Assembly (NCBI GenBank): GCA_020073375.1
Contig: JAIQFG010000043.1
Span: 1-43,374 of the forward strand
DNA length: 43,374 bases
Reading direction: 5' to 3'
DNA from: Terriglobia bacterium
Lineage (GTDB): Bacteria; Acidobacteriota; Terriglobia; Acidiferrales; UBA7541
Below are positions 1 to 8,435 of this stretch, piece by piece. Positions within the stretch are counted from its first letter, which is position 1; every line of letters starts with the position of its first letter. Under the pieces are notes generated by a model that saw only the letters and a list, made by a program, of their open reading frames with translations, ran no database searches and was not told the DNA's origin. The position numbers were made by a program, and so were the translations under genes.

Positions 1-953
1 GCAAGACGCGCATCGTGGAAGCGGCCGCGGAAATCCTGTTCGGAGACCCGCGCGCGGTGATCAAAGTGGATTGCGCGGAATTTCAGCACTCGCACGAAAT
101 TGCGAAGCTGATCGGCTCGCCCCCGGGATACCTGGGACACCGCGAGACCCATCCGCTGATCACGCAGGAAGCGCTGGCGCAGTATCACACGGAAAAACTG
201 AAACTCAGTTTTCTGCTGTTCGACGAAATCGAGAAGGCGTCCGACGCACTGTGGCAGTTGCTGCTGGGAATTCTGGACAAAGCCACGCTGACGCTGGGCG
301 ATAACCGGCGCGTGGACCTGTCGCAGACCATGATTTTCCTGACGTCGAACCTGGGCGGGGGAGAAATCACGGAACTGATGACCGGCGGCATGGGTTTCGT
401 GCAGCCGAAGGATAAGGTCGAGGATCATCTGGACGTGAAGGTGGAACGCACGGCGCAGGAAGCGGCGAAGAAGAAGTTTTCTCTGGAATTCATGAACCGA
501 CTCGATAAGGTGGTAGTGTTTCGTCCGCTGCGGGAAGAGCAGTTGGAGCAGATCCTGGAGATCGAGCTGGGCATGGTGCAGCAGCGCGTGCTGGATACGG
601 GGCGCGGGCAATTTTTGTTCCGCGTGACGCAGTCTGCGAGAAAGTTCCTGCTGCAGGAAGGGACGGACCTGAAGTACGGCGCGCGGCACCTGAAGCGCGC
701 GATCGAAAAGTTCGTCGTCTACCCGATGGCGAGCCTGCTATCGACAGAGCAAGTTCATTTCGGGGACATGCTGGTGGTGGATAAACGCGGGGATACGGCG
801 GCCCTCTCATTTTATCGCGAAGGCCAGGGAGCGGTAATTGTCGTGCCGACCAGGAAGCCGGCGCGAGCGCCAGCCGCGCGTGTTGCGGCGAGCGCATCGA
901 GCGAGGAGAGAGAAAAAGTTCCCGTGCGCGAATGGGAGCCGGTGTTGAGTTAA
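1..953 (+). CDS. ClpA/B-type AAA+ ATPase, C-terminal part (cut by window edge)
   Basis: The reading frame is open from base 3 and enters the window inside the Walker A motif (GKT is at the edge, read as KTRIVEA), so only the last 316 residues are present. Visible AAA+ D2 landmarks are the pore-type loop GYLGH, Walker B ending FLLFDEIEKA, sensor 1 FLTSNLG, the arginine-finger region FMNRLDKVVVF, and sensor 2 YGARHLKRAIEK near the C terminus. This order is that of the second ATPase domain of ClpA/ClpB/ClpC unfoldases, which thread proteins for disaggregation or proteolysis in the cytoplasm. A low-complexity Ala/Arg/Glu tail of about 40 residues follows the D2 small domain. Which Clp class it belongs to cannot be decided without the N-terminal part. 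It is convergent with gcvPB, with a palindrome between them. Confidence 0.9.
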   Translation, partial: KTRIVEAAAEILFGDPRAVIKVDCAEFQHSHEIAKLIGSPPGYLGHRETHPLITQEALAQYHTEKLKLSFLLFDEIEKASDALWQLLLGILDKATLTLGDNRRVDLSQTMIFLTSNLGGGEITELMTGGMGFVQPKDKVEDHLDVKVERTAQEAAKKKFSLEFMNRLDKVVVFRPLREEQLEQILEIELGMVQQRVLDTGRGQFLFRVTQSARKFLLQEGTDLKYGARHLKRAIEKFVVYPMASLLSTEQVHFGDMLVVDKRGDTAALSFYREGQGAVIVVPTRKPARAPAARVAASASSEEREKVPVREWEPVLS

Positions 954-956
954 ATG

Positions 957-1030
957 GTAGGACAGGCTTCAGCCTGTCTGGTTTTCTCGCCGCAACGCCG
1001 CAAACCCAGACAGGCTGAAGCCTGTCCTAC
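957..1030. repeat. REP-like inverted repeat, 25 bp perfect arms
   Basis: Arms at 957-981 and 1006-1030 are exact reverse complements, each built on the core CAGGCTTCAGCCTG, with a 24 bp spacer. It sits between two convergent genes and could act as a bidirectional terminator. A related copy is at 16,329-16,392. Confidence 0.85.
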
Positions 1031-1036
1031 AAAGGC

Positions 1037-2536
1037 CTACGAACCATGCACCTTCGGTTTCCAGCGCAATACGGGCTTGCGCGCGGCGGCGGTTTCGTCC
1101 AGCCGGCTGACGCGCGTATGGTGCGGCGCGGTCTTCACCAGTTCCGGATTCTTCGCGGCTTCCTCGGCGATCGCGCGCATGGCATCCACGAACAAATCGC
1201 ACTCCTGCCTGGATTCCGACTCGGTCGGTTCAATCATCATTGCGCCCGGCACGATCAGTGGAAACGCCGTTGTGTAGGGGTGGAAGCCGTAGTCGATCAG
1301 GCGCTTGGCGATATCCATGGTGCTCACGCCGTTCTTTTTCTGCCGCGCGTCGCTGAACACCACTTCGTGCATCGAGGGCGAATTGAACGGCATGTCATAC
1401 ACGTCCTCGAGTTTCTTGCGAATGTAATTCGCGTTCAGGACCGCGTCTTCGGTGGCCTGGCGGATACCCGGGCCGTAGGCCAGCGTGTAGGCCAGCGCGC
1501 GCACCAGCACGCCGAAATTGCCGCCGAATGCGCGCACTCTGCCGATGGACTTGCGTTTCTGATTGTCCAGCGCGAGCCGCCCGTCTTTTTCTTCCAGTAC
1601 GGGAATCGGCAGGTACGGCTCCAGAATTTTCTTGACCATCACGGGGCCCGCTCCCGGGCCTCCGCCTCCGTGCGGCGTGGAAAATGTTTTGTGCAGATTC
1701 AAGTGCATCACGTCCACGCCGAAATCGCCGGGGCGCGCCACGCCGGCCAGCGCGTTCATGTTCGCGCCGTCCATGTAGAGCAGCGCGCCGTGCGCGTGCA
1801 GAACTTCGGCGGCCTCGGCGATGTTCTGCTCGAATACGCCGAGCGTCGAGGGGTTCGTGACCATCATCCCGGCCACGTCGCTGTTCACGATTTGCTTCAG
1901 CCGCGCGATGTCGATCTGCCCGCGCTCGTCCGACGGCACGTTTTCGACTTCATACCCGGCAATCACCGCCGTGGCCGGATTGGTGCCGTGCGCGGAATCG
2001 GGGATCAACACTTTCTTGCGCGGGCGGCCCTGTGTGTCCTCCAGATAGGCGCGGATCAGCAGCAATCCGGTGAGTTCGCCCTGCGCGCCCGCGGCCGGTT
2101 CCAGCGTGCCGGTATCCATGCCCGTGATTTCGGCCAGGCATTCCAGCAATAGCTTCAAAATTTTCAGGCAGCCTTGCGAAAGTTCCTGCGGCTGGTAGGG
2201 ATGCTCGGTGGCGATGCCATCCAGGCGCGCGACGAATTCGTTGACGCGCGGGTTGTACTTCATGGTGCAGGACCCCAGCGGGTACATGCCCAGATCGATC
2301 GCGTAATTCCAGGTGGAAAGGCGCGTGAAATGGCGCATCACTTCGATTTCGCTGACTTCCGGGAAGCCCGCCACGCCCTCGCGCGCGTAAGCCGCCCCCA
2401 GCGCGGTCCGCGCGTCGATCGCTGGAACGTCCAGGGGAGGGAACTCCACGCCCCGCTTGCCGGGCGCGGACTGCTCGAAGATCAGCCCCTCGTTCTGACT
2501 GATGTGCCGCCCCGCTTTTTTGATTCGCTCGGTCAA
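1037..2536 (-). CDS. gcvPB: Glycine dehydrogenase (decarboxylating) subunit 2
   Basis: This is the PLP-binding half of the split P-protein of the glycine cleavage system. It decarboxylates glycine and passes the aminomethyl group to lipoyl-GcvH. At 499 residues it has the usual length for subunit 2. The PLP lysine is seen in the motif NLHKTFSTPHGGGGPG, and the upstream motifs AHGTNPA and YMDGANMNA are typical of the family. The start is a TTG at 2536 with a GGAG about 8 bases upstream, because no ATG lies nearby. It is the last gene of the leftward gcvT-gcvH-gcvPA-gcvPB operon but is separated from gcvPA by 187 bp filled with a composite palindromic repeat, so its expression may be tuned separately. 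Confidence 0.96.
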   Translation of the reverse strand: MTERIKKAGRHISQNEGLIFEQSAPGKRGVEFPPLDVPAIDARTALGAAYAREGVAGFPEVSEIEVMRHFTRLSTWNYAIDLGMYPLGSCTMKYNPRVNEFVARLDGIATEHPYQPQELSQGCLKILKLLLECLAEITGMDTGTLEPAAGAQGELTGLLLIRAYLEDTQGRPRKKVLIPDSAHGTNPATAVIAGYEVENVPSDERGQIDIARLKQIVNSDVAGMMVTNPSTLGVFEQNIAEAAEVLHAHGALLYMDGANMNALAGVARPGDFGVDVMHLNLHKTFSTPHGGGGPGAGPVMVKKILEPYLPIPVLEEKDGRLALDNQKRKSIGRVRAFGGNFGVLVRALAYTLAYGPGIRQATEDAVLNANYIRKKLEDVYDMPFNSPSMHEVVFSDARQKKNGVSTMDIAKRLIDYGFHPYTTAFPLIVPGAMMIEPTESESRQECDLFVDAMRAIAEEAAKNPELVKTAPHHTRVSRLDETAAARKPVLRWKPKVHGS

Positions 2537-2581
2537 TGCGATTCTCCAGGGAACACGTAACGCAACATCCGGCTAAGCTGG

Positions 2582-2711
2582 TTTGTGGGTTGCGGCTTTA
2601 GCCGCAACATTAAGAACGCTATATGGAAGGGGCTTTAGCCCCTGGCGCGTCAGGGGCTAAAGCCCCTTTGTTGCGCGCCTAATTGTCGGAGCTAAAGCTC
2701 CGACCCACAAA
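2582..2711. repeat. Composite REP/BIME-like element (copy 1)
   Basis: About 130 bp bounded by the inverted 9-mers TTTGTGGGT (2582-2590) and ACCCACAAA (2703-2711). Inside are palindromes of the form GGCTTTAGCC or GGAGCTAAAGCTCC, at about 2590-2607, 2628-2643, 2652-2668 and 2685-2704. The same boundary 9-mers and internal style recur at 19,640-19,771. It lies between gcvPA and gcvPB. Confidence 0.8.
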
Positions 2712-2723
2712 TCGTACCGCGCG

Positions 2724-4070
2724 CTACACCGGCTTCGACAAAATCTCGCGGACGGCGGCAGCCATGCGCTCGATTTCCGCGCGCGAAGTGGTTTCGGTGA
2801 CGCAGAACAACGCGCGTTTGGTCAGGTCCGCATAGGAACTCCCCAGCGGCAGCGGCCCGATGATTTTCTTGCGCAGCAATTCATGGTTCACCATTTTTAC
2901 CGACCGCGGAAATTGCACCGCGAATTCGTTAAAAAACGGCCCGGAAAACGCGCGGCGCACGCCGGGAATCGATTCCAGTTGGTCGAGCGTGAAACGCGCC
3001 TTGGCCAGATTCTGCGCGGCAATTTCCTTCAAGCCTTCCTTGCCCAGCAGGCAGAGGTGAATGGTCACGGCCAGCGCGCACAGGGCCTGATTGGTGCAGA
3101 TGTTGGACGTGGCCTTCTCGCGCCGGATGTGCTGCTCGCGCGTCGCCAATGTCAGCACGTAGCCGCGCCGCCCTCTGCTGTCCACGGTTTCTCCCGCGAG
3201 CCGTCCCGGCATCTGGCGCACGAATCTATCGCGCGTGGCGATCACGCCGGCATACGGCCCGCCGTAGCTTGGCGCCAAGCCAAAGCTCTGCGTCTCCATC
3301 GCCACAATATCCGCCTCGGCCGGCGGCCGCACCGCGCCCAGCGAAACGCCTTCGGTGATGGAGACGACCAGCAACGCGCCCTTGGCGTGCGCGAGTTCAG
3401 CCAGTTGCGGAACCTGTTCCAGCACGCCGAAAAAGTTGGGCGACTGCACGACCACCGCGGCGGTTTCCTTGTCGATCGCCGCCTCCAGGCGCGGCATGTC
3501 CAACTGGCCGGAAGCGTCAAATCCGATTTCGTGAATGTGCAGCCCCAGATTTCGCGTGTAGGTGTCCAGCACCTGGCGGTATTCGGGATGCAGCGACCGC
3601 GCCACCACCACGCGATGCCGCCTGGTCAGCCGCTCGGCCATCAGCACCGCTTCGGTGGTCGCCGTCGAGCCGTCCCACATCGATGCGTTGGCCACTTCCA
3701 TTCCGGTCAGTTCACACATCAATGTTTGAAATTCAAAAATCGCCTGCAGCGTTCCCTGGCTGATCTCCGCCTGGTAGGGCGTGTAGGAAGTCAGAAATTC
3801 ACCGCGCTGGATCAGCGAATCGGTGACCACCGAACGAAGGTGGTTGTAGATGCCCGCGCCCAGGAAACTTGTGTAGCCCCCGGAATTTTCCGCCGCGCGC
3901 GCGCGGAAATAGTCGATGATCTCCTGCTCGGACATTGCCGCGGGAAGGCGCAGAGGTTCTTTCAGCCGGAACTGCTCGGGAATCGATGCGAACAAACTTT
4001 CGATGGATTTAGACCCGATCGCGGCAAGCATGTCGCGGCGTTCCGCGGTGCTCTTCGGAAGATAGCGCAT
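2724..4070 (-). CDS. gcvPA: Glycine dehydrogenase (decarboxylating) subunit 1
   Basis: This is the N-terminal-half subunit of the two-subunit P-protein, 448 residues, the normal length. It belongs to the PLP-fold family but lacks the cofactor lysine, which is in GcvPB; the two form the active heterotetramer. The opening [15 protein letters not shown] and the motif [10 protein letters not shown] match the family. The stop of gcvH overlaps its start by one base (TGATG), so the two are translationally coupled. It works with GcvPB, GcvH and GcvT to convert glycine to CO2, NH3 and methylene-tetrahydrofolate in the cytoplasm. Confidence 0.96.
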   Translation of the reverse strand: MRYLPKSTAERRDMLAAIGSKSIESLFASIPEQFRLKEPLRLPAAMSEQEIIDYFRARAAENSGGYTSFLGAGIYNHLRSVVTDSLIQRGEFLTSYTPYQAEISQGTLQAIFEFQTLMCELTGMEVANASMWDGSTATTEAVLMAERLTRRHRVVVARSLHPEYRQVLDTYTRNLGLHIHEIGFDASGQLDMPRLEAAIDKETAAVVVQSPNFFGVLEQVPQLAELAHAKGALLVVSITEGVSLGAVRPPAEADIVAMETQSFGLAPSYGGPYAGVIATRDRFVRQMPGRLAGETVDSRGRRGYVLTLATREQHIRREKATSNICTNQALCALAVTIHLCLLGKEGLKEIAAQNLAKARFTLDQLESIPGVRRAFSGPFFNEFAVQFPRSVKMVNHELLRKKIIGPLPLGSSYADLTKRALFCVTETTSRAEIERMAAAVREILSKPV

Positions 4071-4462
4071 CAGGCCGAGGCTTCCTTTTCGGAGACGAAG
4101 GCTTGATAGGCCGCGGCGTCCATCAGGCTGGAGACTTCGGCGGGATTCGCAAGCTTGATTTTGATCAGCCAGGCGGCGCCGTGCGGGTCCGAATTGACGG
4201 TTTCGGGAGCCGCGGTGAGCGCCGCGTTCGCCTCGATCACTTCTCCCGATACGGGAGCATAGATTTCGCTCACGGCCTTCACCGATTCGATCGTGCCGAA
4301 GACATCCCCGGTCGTGATTTTCGTGCCCGCTGCGGGCAGTTCCACGAACACCACGTCGCCCAGTTCATGCTGCGCGTAGTCGGTGATCCCGATCGTGCCG
4401 GTGTCGCCCGACACTTTGATCCACTCATGTTCCTTGGTGTAGCGATAGTCGCTTGGGTACAT
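4070..4462 (-). CDS. gcvH: Glycine cleavage system H protein
   Basis: This is the lipoyl carrier that shuttles the aminomethyl group between the P, T and L proteins. From the ATG at 4462 it has 130 residues, the usual size. That start is preferred over an upstream one because AAGGAG lies 6 bases in front and the protein then begins [14 protein letters not shown] like other GcvH proteins. The lipoylated lysine is K62 in [11 protein letters not shown]. The gene sits between gcvT (65 bp away) and gcvPA (1 base overlap). Confidence 0.96.
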   Translation of the reverse strand: MYPSDYRYTKEHEWIKVSGDTGTIGITDYAQHELGDVVFVELPAAGTKITTGDVFGTIESVKAVSEIYAPVSGEVIEANAALTAAPETVNSDPHGAAWLIKIKLANPAEVSSLMDAAAYQAFVSEKEASA

Positions 4463-4527
4463 TCCAGCTCCTTGAAAATGCGTCCGGGGGCGCGAGGGCG
4501 CGGCCCGCAAACTCCACTGTCACAATT

Positions 4528-5637
4528 TTATTTCGCCCGCTTGTAGAATGGCATCGGAACAATTCGCGCGGGGGCCTGCTTGCCGCGAATCTCCACGCTG
4601 ATTTCCGTTCCCGGCGCGCGAAATACCGGAGGCACGTATGCCATGCCAATATTTTTTTTCAGGAACGGGGCAGGCGAGCCGCTGGTCACGCGTCCAATTG
4701 CCTTGCCCTCGGCGCAAACGCCGCAGGCATCGCGCGCGATCAAACGGTCCTGCATCTCAAAGCCCACCAGCGTGCGTTCCAATCCCTTTTCCTTTTGCCG
4801 GACTAGCGCGTCGCGCCCCAAAAACTCGCCCTTGTTCGGCTTGCAGATCCAGCCCAGGCCCGCCTCGTACGGCGTCGTGGTGTCGTCGATTTCATGGCCG
4901 TAGAGGCACATGGACGCCTCCAGGCGCAGCGTGTTTCGCGCGCCCAGGCCGCAGGGTATCATTCCCACTCCGGAGCCCGCTTCCATCAAATCGTTCCAAA
5001 GTTTTTCGGACTGGTCCGGCGGGAAGTAAATTTCAAAACCGTCCTCGCCCGTGTAGCCCGTGCGCGCGATCAGGCAATCGACGCCGTCCACGTCGCCGAA
5101 CGTGAAGTGATAGTAGGGAACCGAATTGAGCGGCACAGGGGTAAGGGCTTGCAAAATAGCCAGCGCCTTGGGGCCTTGAATCGCCAGTTGCGAGTACCGA
5201 GCCCCGGCGTTTTCAATTTGCGCGCCGGTGTGATTGTTCGCCAGGATGTGCTCGAAATCCTGGTCCTGCGTCCCCGCATTGACGCACAGAAAATAGTGCT
5301 TGTCGGAAATTTTATGGACCAGCAGGTCGTCGACGAACGTGCCCTGCGGGGTCATCAGCCCGGAGTATTGCGCCTGGCCGATGGCCAGCCTGGACGCATC
5401 GTTGCAGGTCACGTGCTGCACCAGCGCCAGCGCGTCCTCTCCGAACACTTCGATTTCGCCCATGTGGCTGACGTCAAACAGGCCCGCGGCGGTGCGCGTG
5501 GCCATGTGCTCGGACACAATTCCCGAGTACTCGACGGGCATGTCCCAGCCGCCGAAATTGACCATCTTGGCCTTGAGCCGCCGGTGTTCGGCGTTCAGAG
5601 CGGTCTTGCGAAGTTGTGCCGTGGTCGGAGATGTCAC
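4528..5637 (-). CDS. gcvT: Aminomethyltransferase (glycine cleavage T protein)
   Basis: A protein of 369 residues that transfers the methylene group from aminomethyl-lipoyl-GcvH to tetrahydrofolate and releases ammonia. Family motifs seen include GGWDMPVEYSG near the N terminus, LFDVSHMGEI, and RTGYTGEDGFEIY in the folate-binding middle domain. It is the first gene of the leftward gcv operon. A possible promoter lies at 5670-5699, but I saw no glycine riboswitch in the leader. The lipoamide dehydrogenase (L protein) is not in this window. Confidence 0.96.
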   Translation of the reverse strand: MTSPTTAQLRKTALNAEHRRLKAKMVNFGGWDMPVEYSGIVSEHMATRTAAGLFDVSHMGEIEVFGEDALALVQHVTCNDASRLAIGQAQYSGLMTPQGTFVDDLLVHKISDKHYFLCVNAGTQDQDFEHILANNHTGAQIENAGARYSQLAIQGPKALAILQALTPVPLNSVPYYHFTFGDVDGVDCLIARTGYTGEDGFEIYFPPDQSEKLWNDLMEAGSGVGMIPCGLGARNTLRLEASMCLYGHEIDDTTTPYEAGLGWICKPNKGEFLGRDALVRQKEKGLERTLVGFEMQDRLIARDACGVCAEGKAIGRVTSGSPAPFLKKNIGMAYVPPVFRAPGTEISVEIRGKQAPARIVPMPFYKRAK

Positions 5638-5993
5638 GCGGAGTTCTCAGCCAGCAAACAGCAAAATCGAAACTAACACGCGCGTTTGAAACGTGTCAAG
5701 AAAGGGGCTGGCTTCGGCATGGCAAAGGGTCATCGTATCCCCCGAGCCGGGATGATGTGCAGCGGCCCGAACCGCGTGACATCGTTGCATTTGCGTTTGG
5801 GCCTGCGGTGCGCGGTCTTGCAAACAGAACTTGTTTCCGCCTTGTTAACCGCAATGGTACGCGCGGCTTGTTCCGGCGCGCCGTGGTGGCCTATAGTCAG
5901 CCTAGGATTCTTCCCGGCTGTACCCGGCTGAGCGCGAAGGCATTGCAAGCGGACGCTCAATGGGCACTATCGGAGGAATCTCGAAGGAACATT
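5638..5993. other. Divergent intergenic region gcvT / Cys-rich gene
   Basis: This 356 bp stretch has no convincing gene. Short reading frames here have no ribosome binding site and no recognisable product. It carries the putative gcv promoter on the minus strand and, on the plus strand, a weak promoter-like pair TTGTTC (5868-5873) and TATAGT (5892-5897) with an 18 bp spacer in front of the next gene. Confidence 0.5.
5670..5699 (-). promoter_or_regulatory. Putative sigma70-type promoter of the gcv operon
   Basis: On the minus strand a perfect TTGACA (plus-strand 5694-5699) is followed after 18 bases by TAGTTT (5670-5675), about 33 bp upstream of the gcvT start. The -10 box is only a fair match. 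Confidence 0.45.
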
Positions 5994-6173
5994 ATGCAAA
6001 GCACCATTCTGTGTTCGCAATGCGACAAGCCGGAAAGCAAGTGCGGTTGCGACCGCTATTGTTGCTACTGTCAGGGACTGGAAAATATTCGCCTCTGCAT
6101 GGACGGCAAATATTACTGCCCGGATTGCCGGGAAGCCTGCGAGATCCACGTGGCGGATACCAATGAGCAGTGA
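5994..6173 (+). CDS. Cysteine-rich zinc-ribbon-like mini-protein
   Basis: A small protein of 59 residues with 11 cysteines, arranged as CxxC (7,10), CxC (17,19), CCxC (23,24,26), C35, and CxxCxxxC (42,45,49). Such spacing suggests one or two zinc-ribbon knuckles. The ATG at 5994 is chosen because AAGGA lies just upstream. A longer open frame continues upstream but begins in the gcvT leader without a ribosome site. The 3' end overlaps the next gene by 11 bases, so the two are probably co-expressed. The function is unknown. Metal binding or a redox or regulatory adaptor role is an inference from the cysteines alone. Confidence 0.7.
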   Translation: MQSTILCSQCDKPESKCGCDRYCCYCQGLENIRLCMDGKYYCPDCREACEIHVADTNEQ

Positions 6174-6582
6174 TCCGGTGCGAGTGATATTTCACCTCGA
6201 CCAGAACTCCCCTCTGGCAGGGGTGCTACGCGCCGCGGTGCAATTTCAGGCCGCGCAAGCGGGATTTGAACCCGAACGCTGCACTGAATTTGCCGCGGCT
6301 TCCGAGGCTGTATGCCTTGGAACGCTCTGCCAGGCGGCCGATTCGCAGAGCGGACTGGACATTGCCCTCGATTCGTTCGCCGACCGCATGGAAATTTCCT
6401 TCCTGCATCGAGGACAATCCGCGCCGGCGGTTGGCCTGGAAACATTTGCATCGCCCGATGCGTTTGGCGCGGCGGGAATCAACGGCCAGGAGTTGCTCAC
6501 GCGGGTCGATCGCGTACTCTTCAATACCGAAAACGGCAAAGTTCGGACCACGCTGGTGAAGTATTTGAAGCCTCACAGCTAG
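6163..6582 (+). CDS. Conserved protein, possibly degenerate RsbW/HATPase-like
   Basis: A protein of 139 residues that overlaps the cysteine-rich gene and reads in the same direction. The middle part (FAAASEAVCLG, then LDIALDSFADRMEISFLHRG) and the end (GKVRTTLVKYLK) have the rhythm of small serine-kinase anti-sigma factors of the RsbW type. The key Asn of the ATP-binding N box is not visible, so it would be a non-kinase relative if related at all. No anti-anti-sigma factor or sigma factor is next to it. I am fairly sure it is coding and unsure of the family. Confidence 0.55.
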   Translation: MSSDPVRVIFHLDQNSPLAGVLRAAVQFQAAQAGFEPERCTEFAAASEAVCLGTLCQAADSQSGLDIALDSFADRMEISFLHRGQSAPAVGLETFASPDAFGAAGINGQELLTRVDRVLFNTENGKVRTTLVKYLKPHS

Positions 6583-7332
6583 CATCGAATTCCGTCACAC
6601 GTTGAAACTCCAAAGGCCGTGAAACTGCGCCGGCCGTTCGACCTTCATTCAGTACAACGGTTGGGCGGCCGCGTGCAGTTGCCGCACTTTCCCCCTGGGG
6701 GATTAAGTTGCGTTATTTGCCAAAATGGCAAGTGTGATTCGGCCTTCGAGACCATTCCGGGAATAAGCACTGCAGCCTGGCAAGAAATCTCCGTGGGCGA
6801 AATTCAATGAGGAAAAGGCATGGACCAAGCACCAGCGCTTCAGCAGCCGCAGGGGGAACCATTGCAGCAACATGGAAAGCATGCAGCATGGCGGGTCGGA
6901 ATGCTCATGTGAATTTCGGATTCCATGAAGTCCTGGGCGAAAGACGGCAATCTTGGCACGATTCGTGCTCAACTAGCCCTCCAGGATGCTGTACACTTGC
7001 GTGGTCTTTGAAGGCCGGTGTCAGGGAACGTGTCACTGTGGCACCCGGACTTTGCAGGTAAGCGGTGCTGGGGGCGTTCTTGAATTGAAGGTTCTTCGGC
7101 CGAATGCCGATTCCTGAATGCGGGGGCCGGCGAAAGCATCGGGACATTGTGCGGGCAGCACGCGGGATCCGGCGGACGGAAGATCACTTGAAACTGTCTA
7201 TGTAATCACAGTTGTCAGTGATCTGAATCACAGACTTGTCACCAAGAGTGACGCAGTATCTCGGTCGGAGCGTTGCAAATCATTGAAGGGGAATGGGTTT
7301 CCCGGCCCCTTCAGAAAGAACAAGGCCAGAGA
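6583..7332. other. 750 bp region without a convincing gene
   Basis: Several short frames exist (for example about 6619-6810 and 6807-7061), but none has a ribosome site together with a sensible protein. The last 120 bases hold a CRP/FNR-type dyad (7217-7232) and probably the promoter of the cytochrome operon. The rest shows nothing I can name. Confidence 0.5.
7217..7232. promoter_or_regulatory. CRP/FNR-family operator candidate
   Basis: AGTGATCTGAATCACA is a near match to the CRP consensus TGTGA-N6-TCACA, and its inner GTGAT-CTGA-ATCAC is a perfect dyad of the form bound by CRP/FNR-family regulators. It lies 101 bp upstream of the decahaem cytochrome start, a natural place for redox or carbon control of the operon. 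Confidence 0.55.
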
Positions 7333-8424
7333 ATGAGACTCCAGCCATTCGCAGGAAAGCCCGCGGCCTCACCCGGCCTCTTTCGAGCGCTTATTGCGGC
7401 CATTGCCATGTTCGCTTTCATGGCCGCCCCTAGCTTTGCTCAAAAGCGCACCGAATCGCTCCAGGGCCCTTCGGTCGCCAGCCGCACGCCGGATTATGAC
7501 GCGCCCGCCAGCGAGTTCGCCGGACCCGAGGCTTGCAAGGACTGCCACAAAAACGAATTCATCCAATACGAGAAGACCGGTCACGCCAAACTCTCCTTCC
7601 CGGGCAAGGACTACATTCACGGCTGCGAGACCTGTCACGGCCCGGGAAAAGCGCACAGCGACTCGGTTCAGGCGGCGCACGGCGACGATGCGGACATCGC
7701 CAAGGCCATGGCTGCGCATCCGATTTTTGCCTTCAAGGGCAAGGCCGAGGAAAACGCCTCCCGCTGCCTTTCCTGCCACGTTTCCAGCAAGCAGCAATCG
7801 CTGTTTGATCATTCCGAGCACGCCGGACACGGCATCTCCTGCAACCAGTGCCACTCGGCTCACCTGGTCGACGAGGTAAAGGACGCCGCAAAAGGCGACA
7901 TGACCCATCCTCAGGGTTACTTCTTTCAGCTTCCCCAGATCGCCGATGAAAACCGCTGGCGGCATAACAGCATGCTCAAGCGAGCCGAGCCCGCCCTGTG
8001 CTACGACTGCCATCAAACCATCCAGGCGCAATTCGCGCAGCCCGAACATCACCGCGTTCCCGAAGGGCTGATGAAGTGCTCGGATTGCCACAACCCCCAC
8101 GGCTCGGAGAACGTGGCGGCACTGAATAAATCCGTGTCGGAAACCTGCGTGAATTGCCACGTCGAAAAGCGCGGGCCGTTCGTCTTCGAGCACCCAGCGG
8201 TGAAGGTCGAAGGATGCGTCACCTGCCACAATCCGCACGGCTCTTCCAATCGCATGCTCCTGGTGCGGCGTGAAGGCCGGCAGCTCTGCCTGCAATGCCA
8301 CACCGGATTTCACGGCCAGCTGGGAGCTCCCCACGGCAAACTCGGATTCCAGACCAGCGGTGAATGCATCCGCTGCCACGTGACCGTACACGGATCGAGC
8401 TTGGATCCGAACTTTCTGCGATGA
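7333..8424 (+). CDS. Decahaem c-type cytochrome, DmsE/MtrA family
   Basis: From the ATG at 7333 the protein has 363 residues, with a signal peptide (hydrophobic run at about 18-36, ending APSFAQ). Ten CXXCH haem sites start at residues 68, 98, 145, 170, 223, 249, 272, 295, 319 and 345, the count of the DmsE/MtrA/PioA family. Those proteins sit in or under an outer-membrane barrel and carry electrons across the periplasm to the cell surface. A start at 7273 is possible but would spoil the signal peptide. The MtrB/PioB-type gene follows after 11 bp, which supports a porin-cytochrome complex. Direction (metal or sulfoxide reduction, or metal oxidation) cannot be read from sequence. Confidence 0.93.
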   Translation: MRLQPFAGKPAASPGLFRALIAAIAMFAFMAAPSFAQKRTESLQGPSVASRTPDYDAPASEFAGPEACKDCHKNEFIQYEKTGHAKLSFPGKDYIHGCETCHGPGKAHSDSVQAAHGDDADIAKAMAAHPIFAFKGKAEENASRCLSCHVSSKQQSLFDHSEHAGHGISCNQCHSAHLVDEVKDAAKGDMTHPQGYFFQLPQIADENRWRHNSMLKRAEPALCYDCHQTIQAQFAQPEHHRVPEGLMKCSDCHNPHGSENVAALNKSVSETCVNCHVEKRGPFVFEHPAVKVEGCVTCHNPHGSSNRMLLVRREGRQLCLQCHTGFHGQLGAPHGKLGFQTSGECIRCHVTVHGSSLDPNFLR

Positions 8425-8435
8425 GGGATGACGCC

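Noticed and set aside
5638..5760. Glycine riboswitch upstream of gcvT
   Set aside because: No glycine-aptamer core is visible on the minus strand between the gcvT start and the putative promoter, which leaves a leader of only about 25-30 bases.
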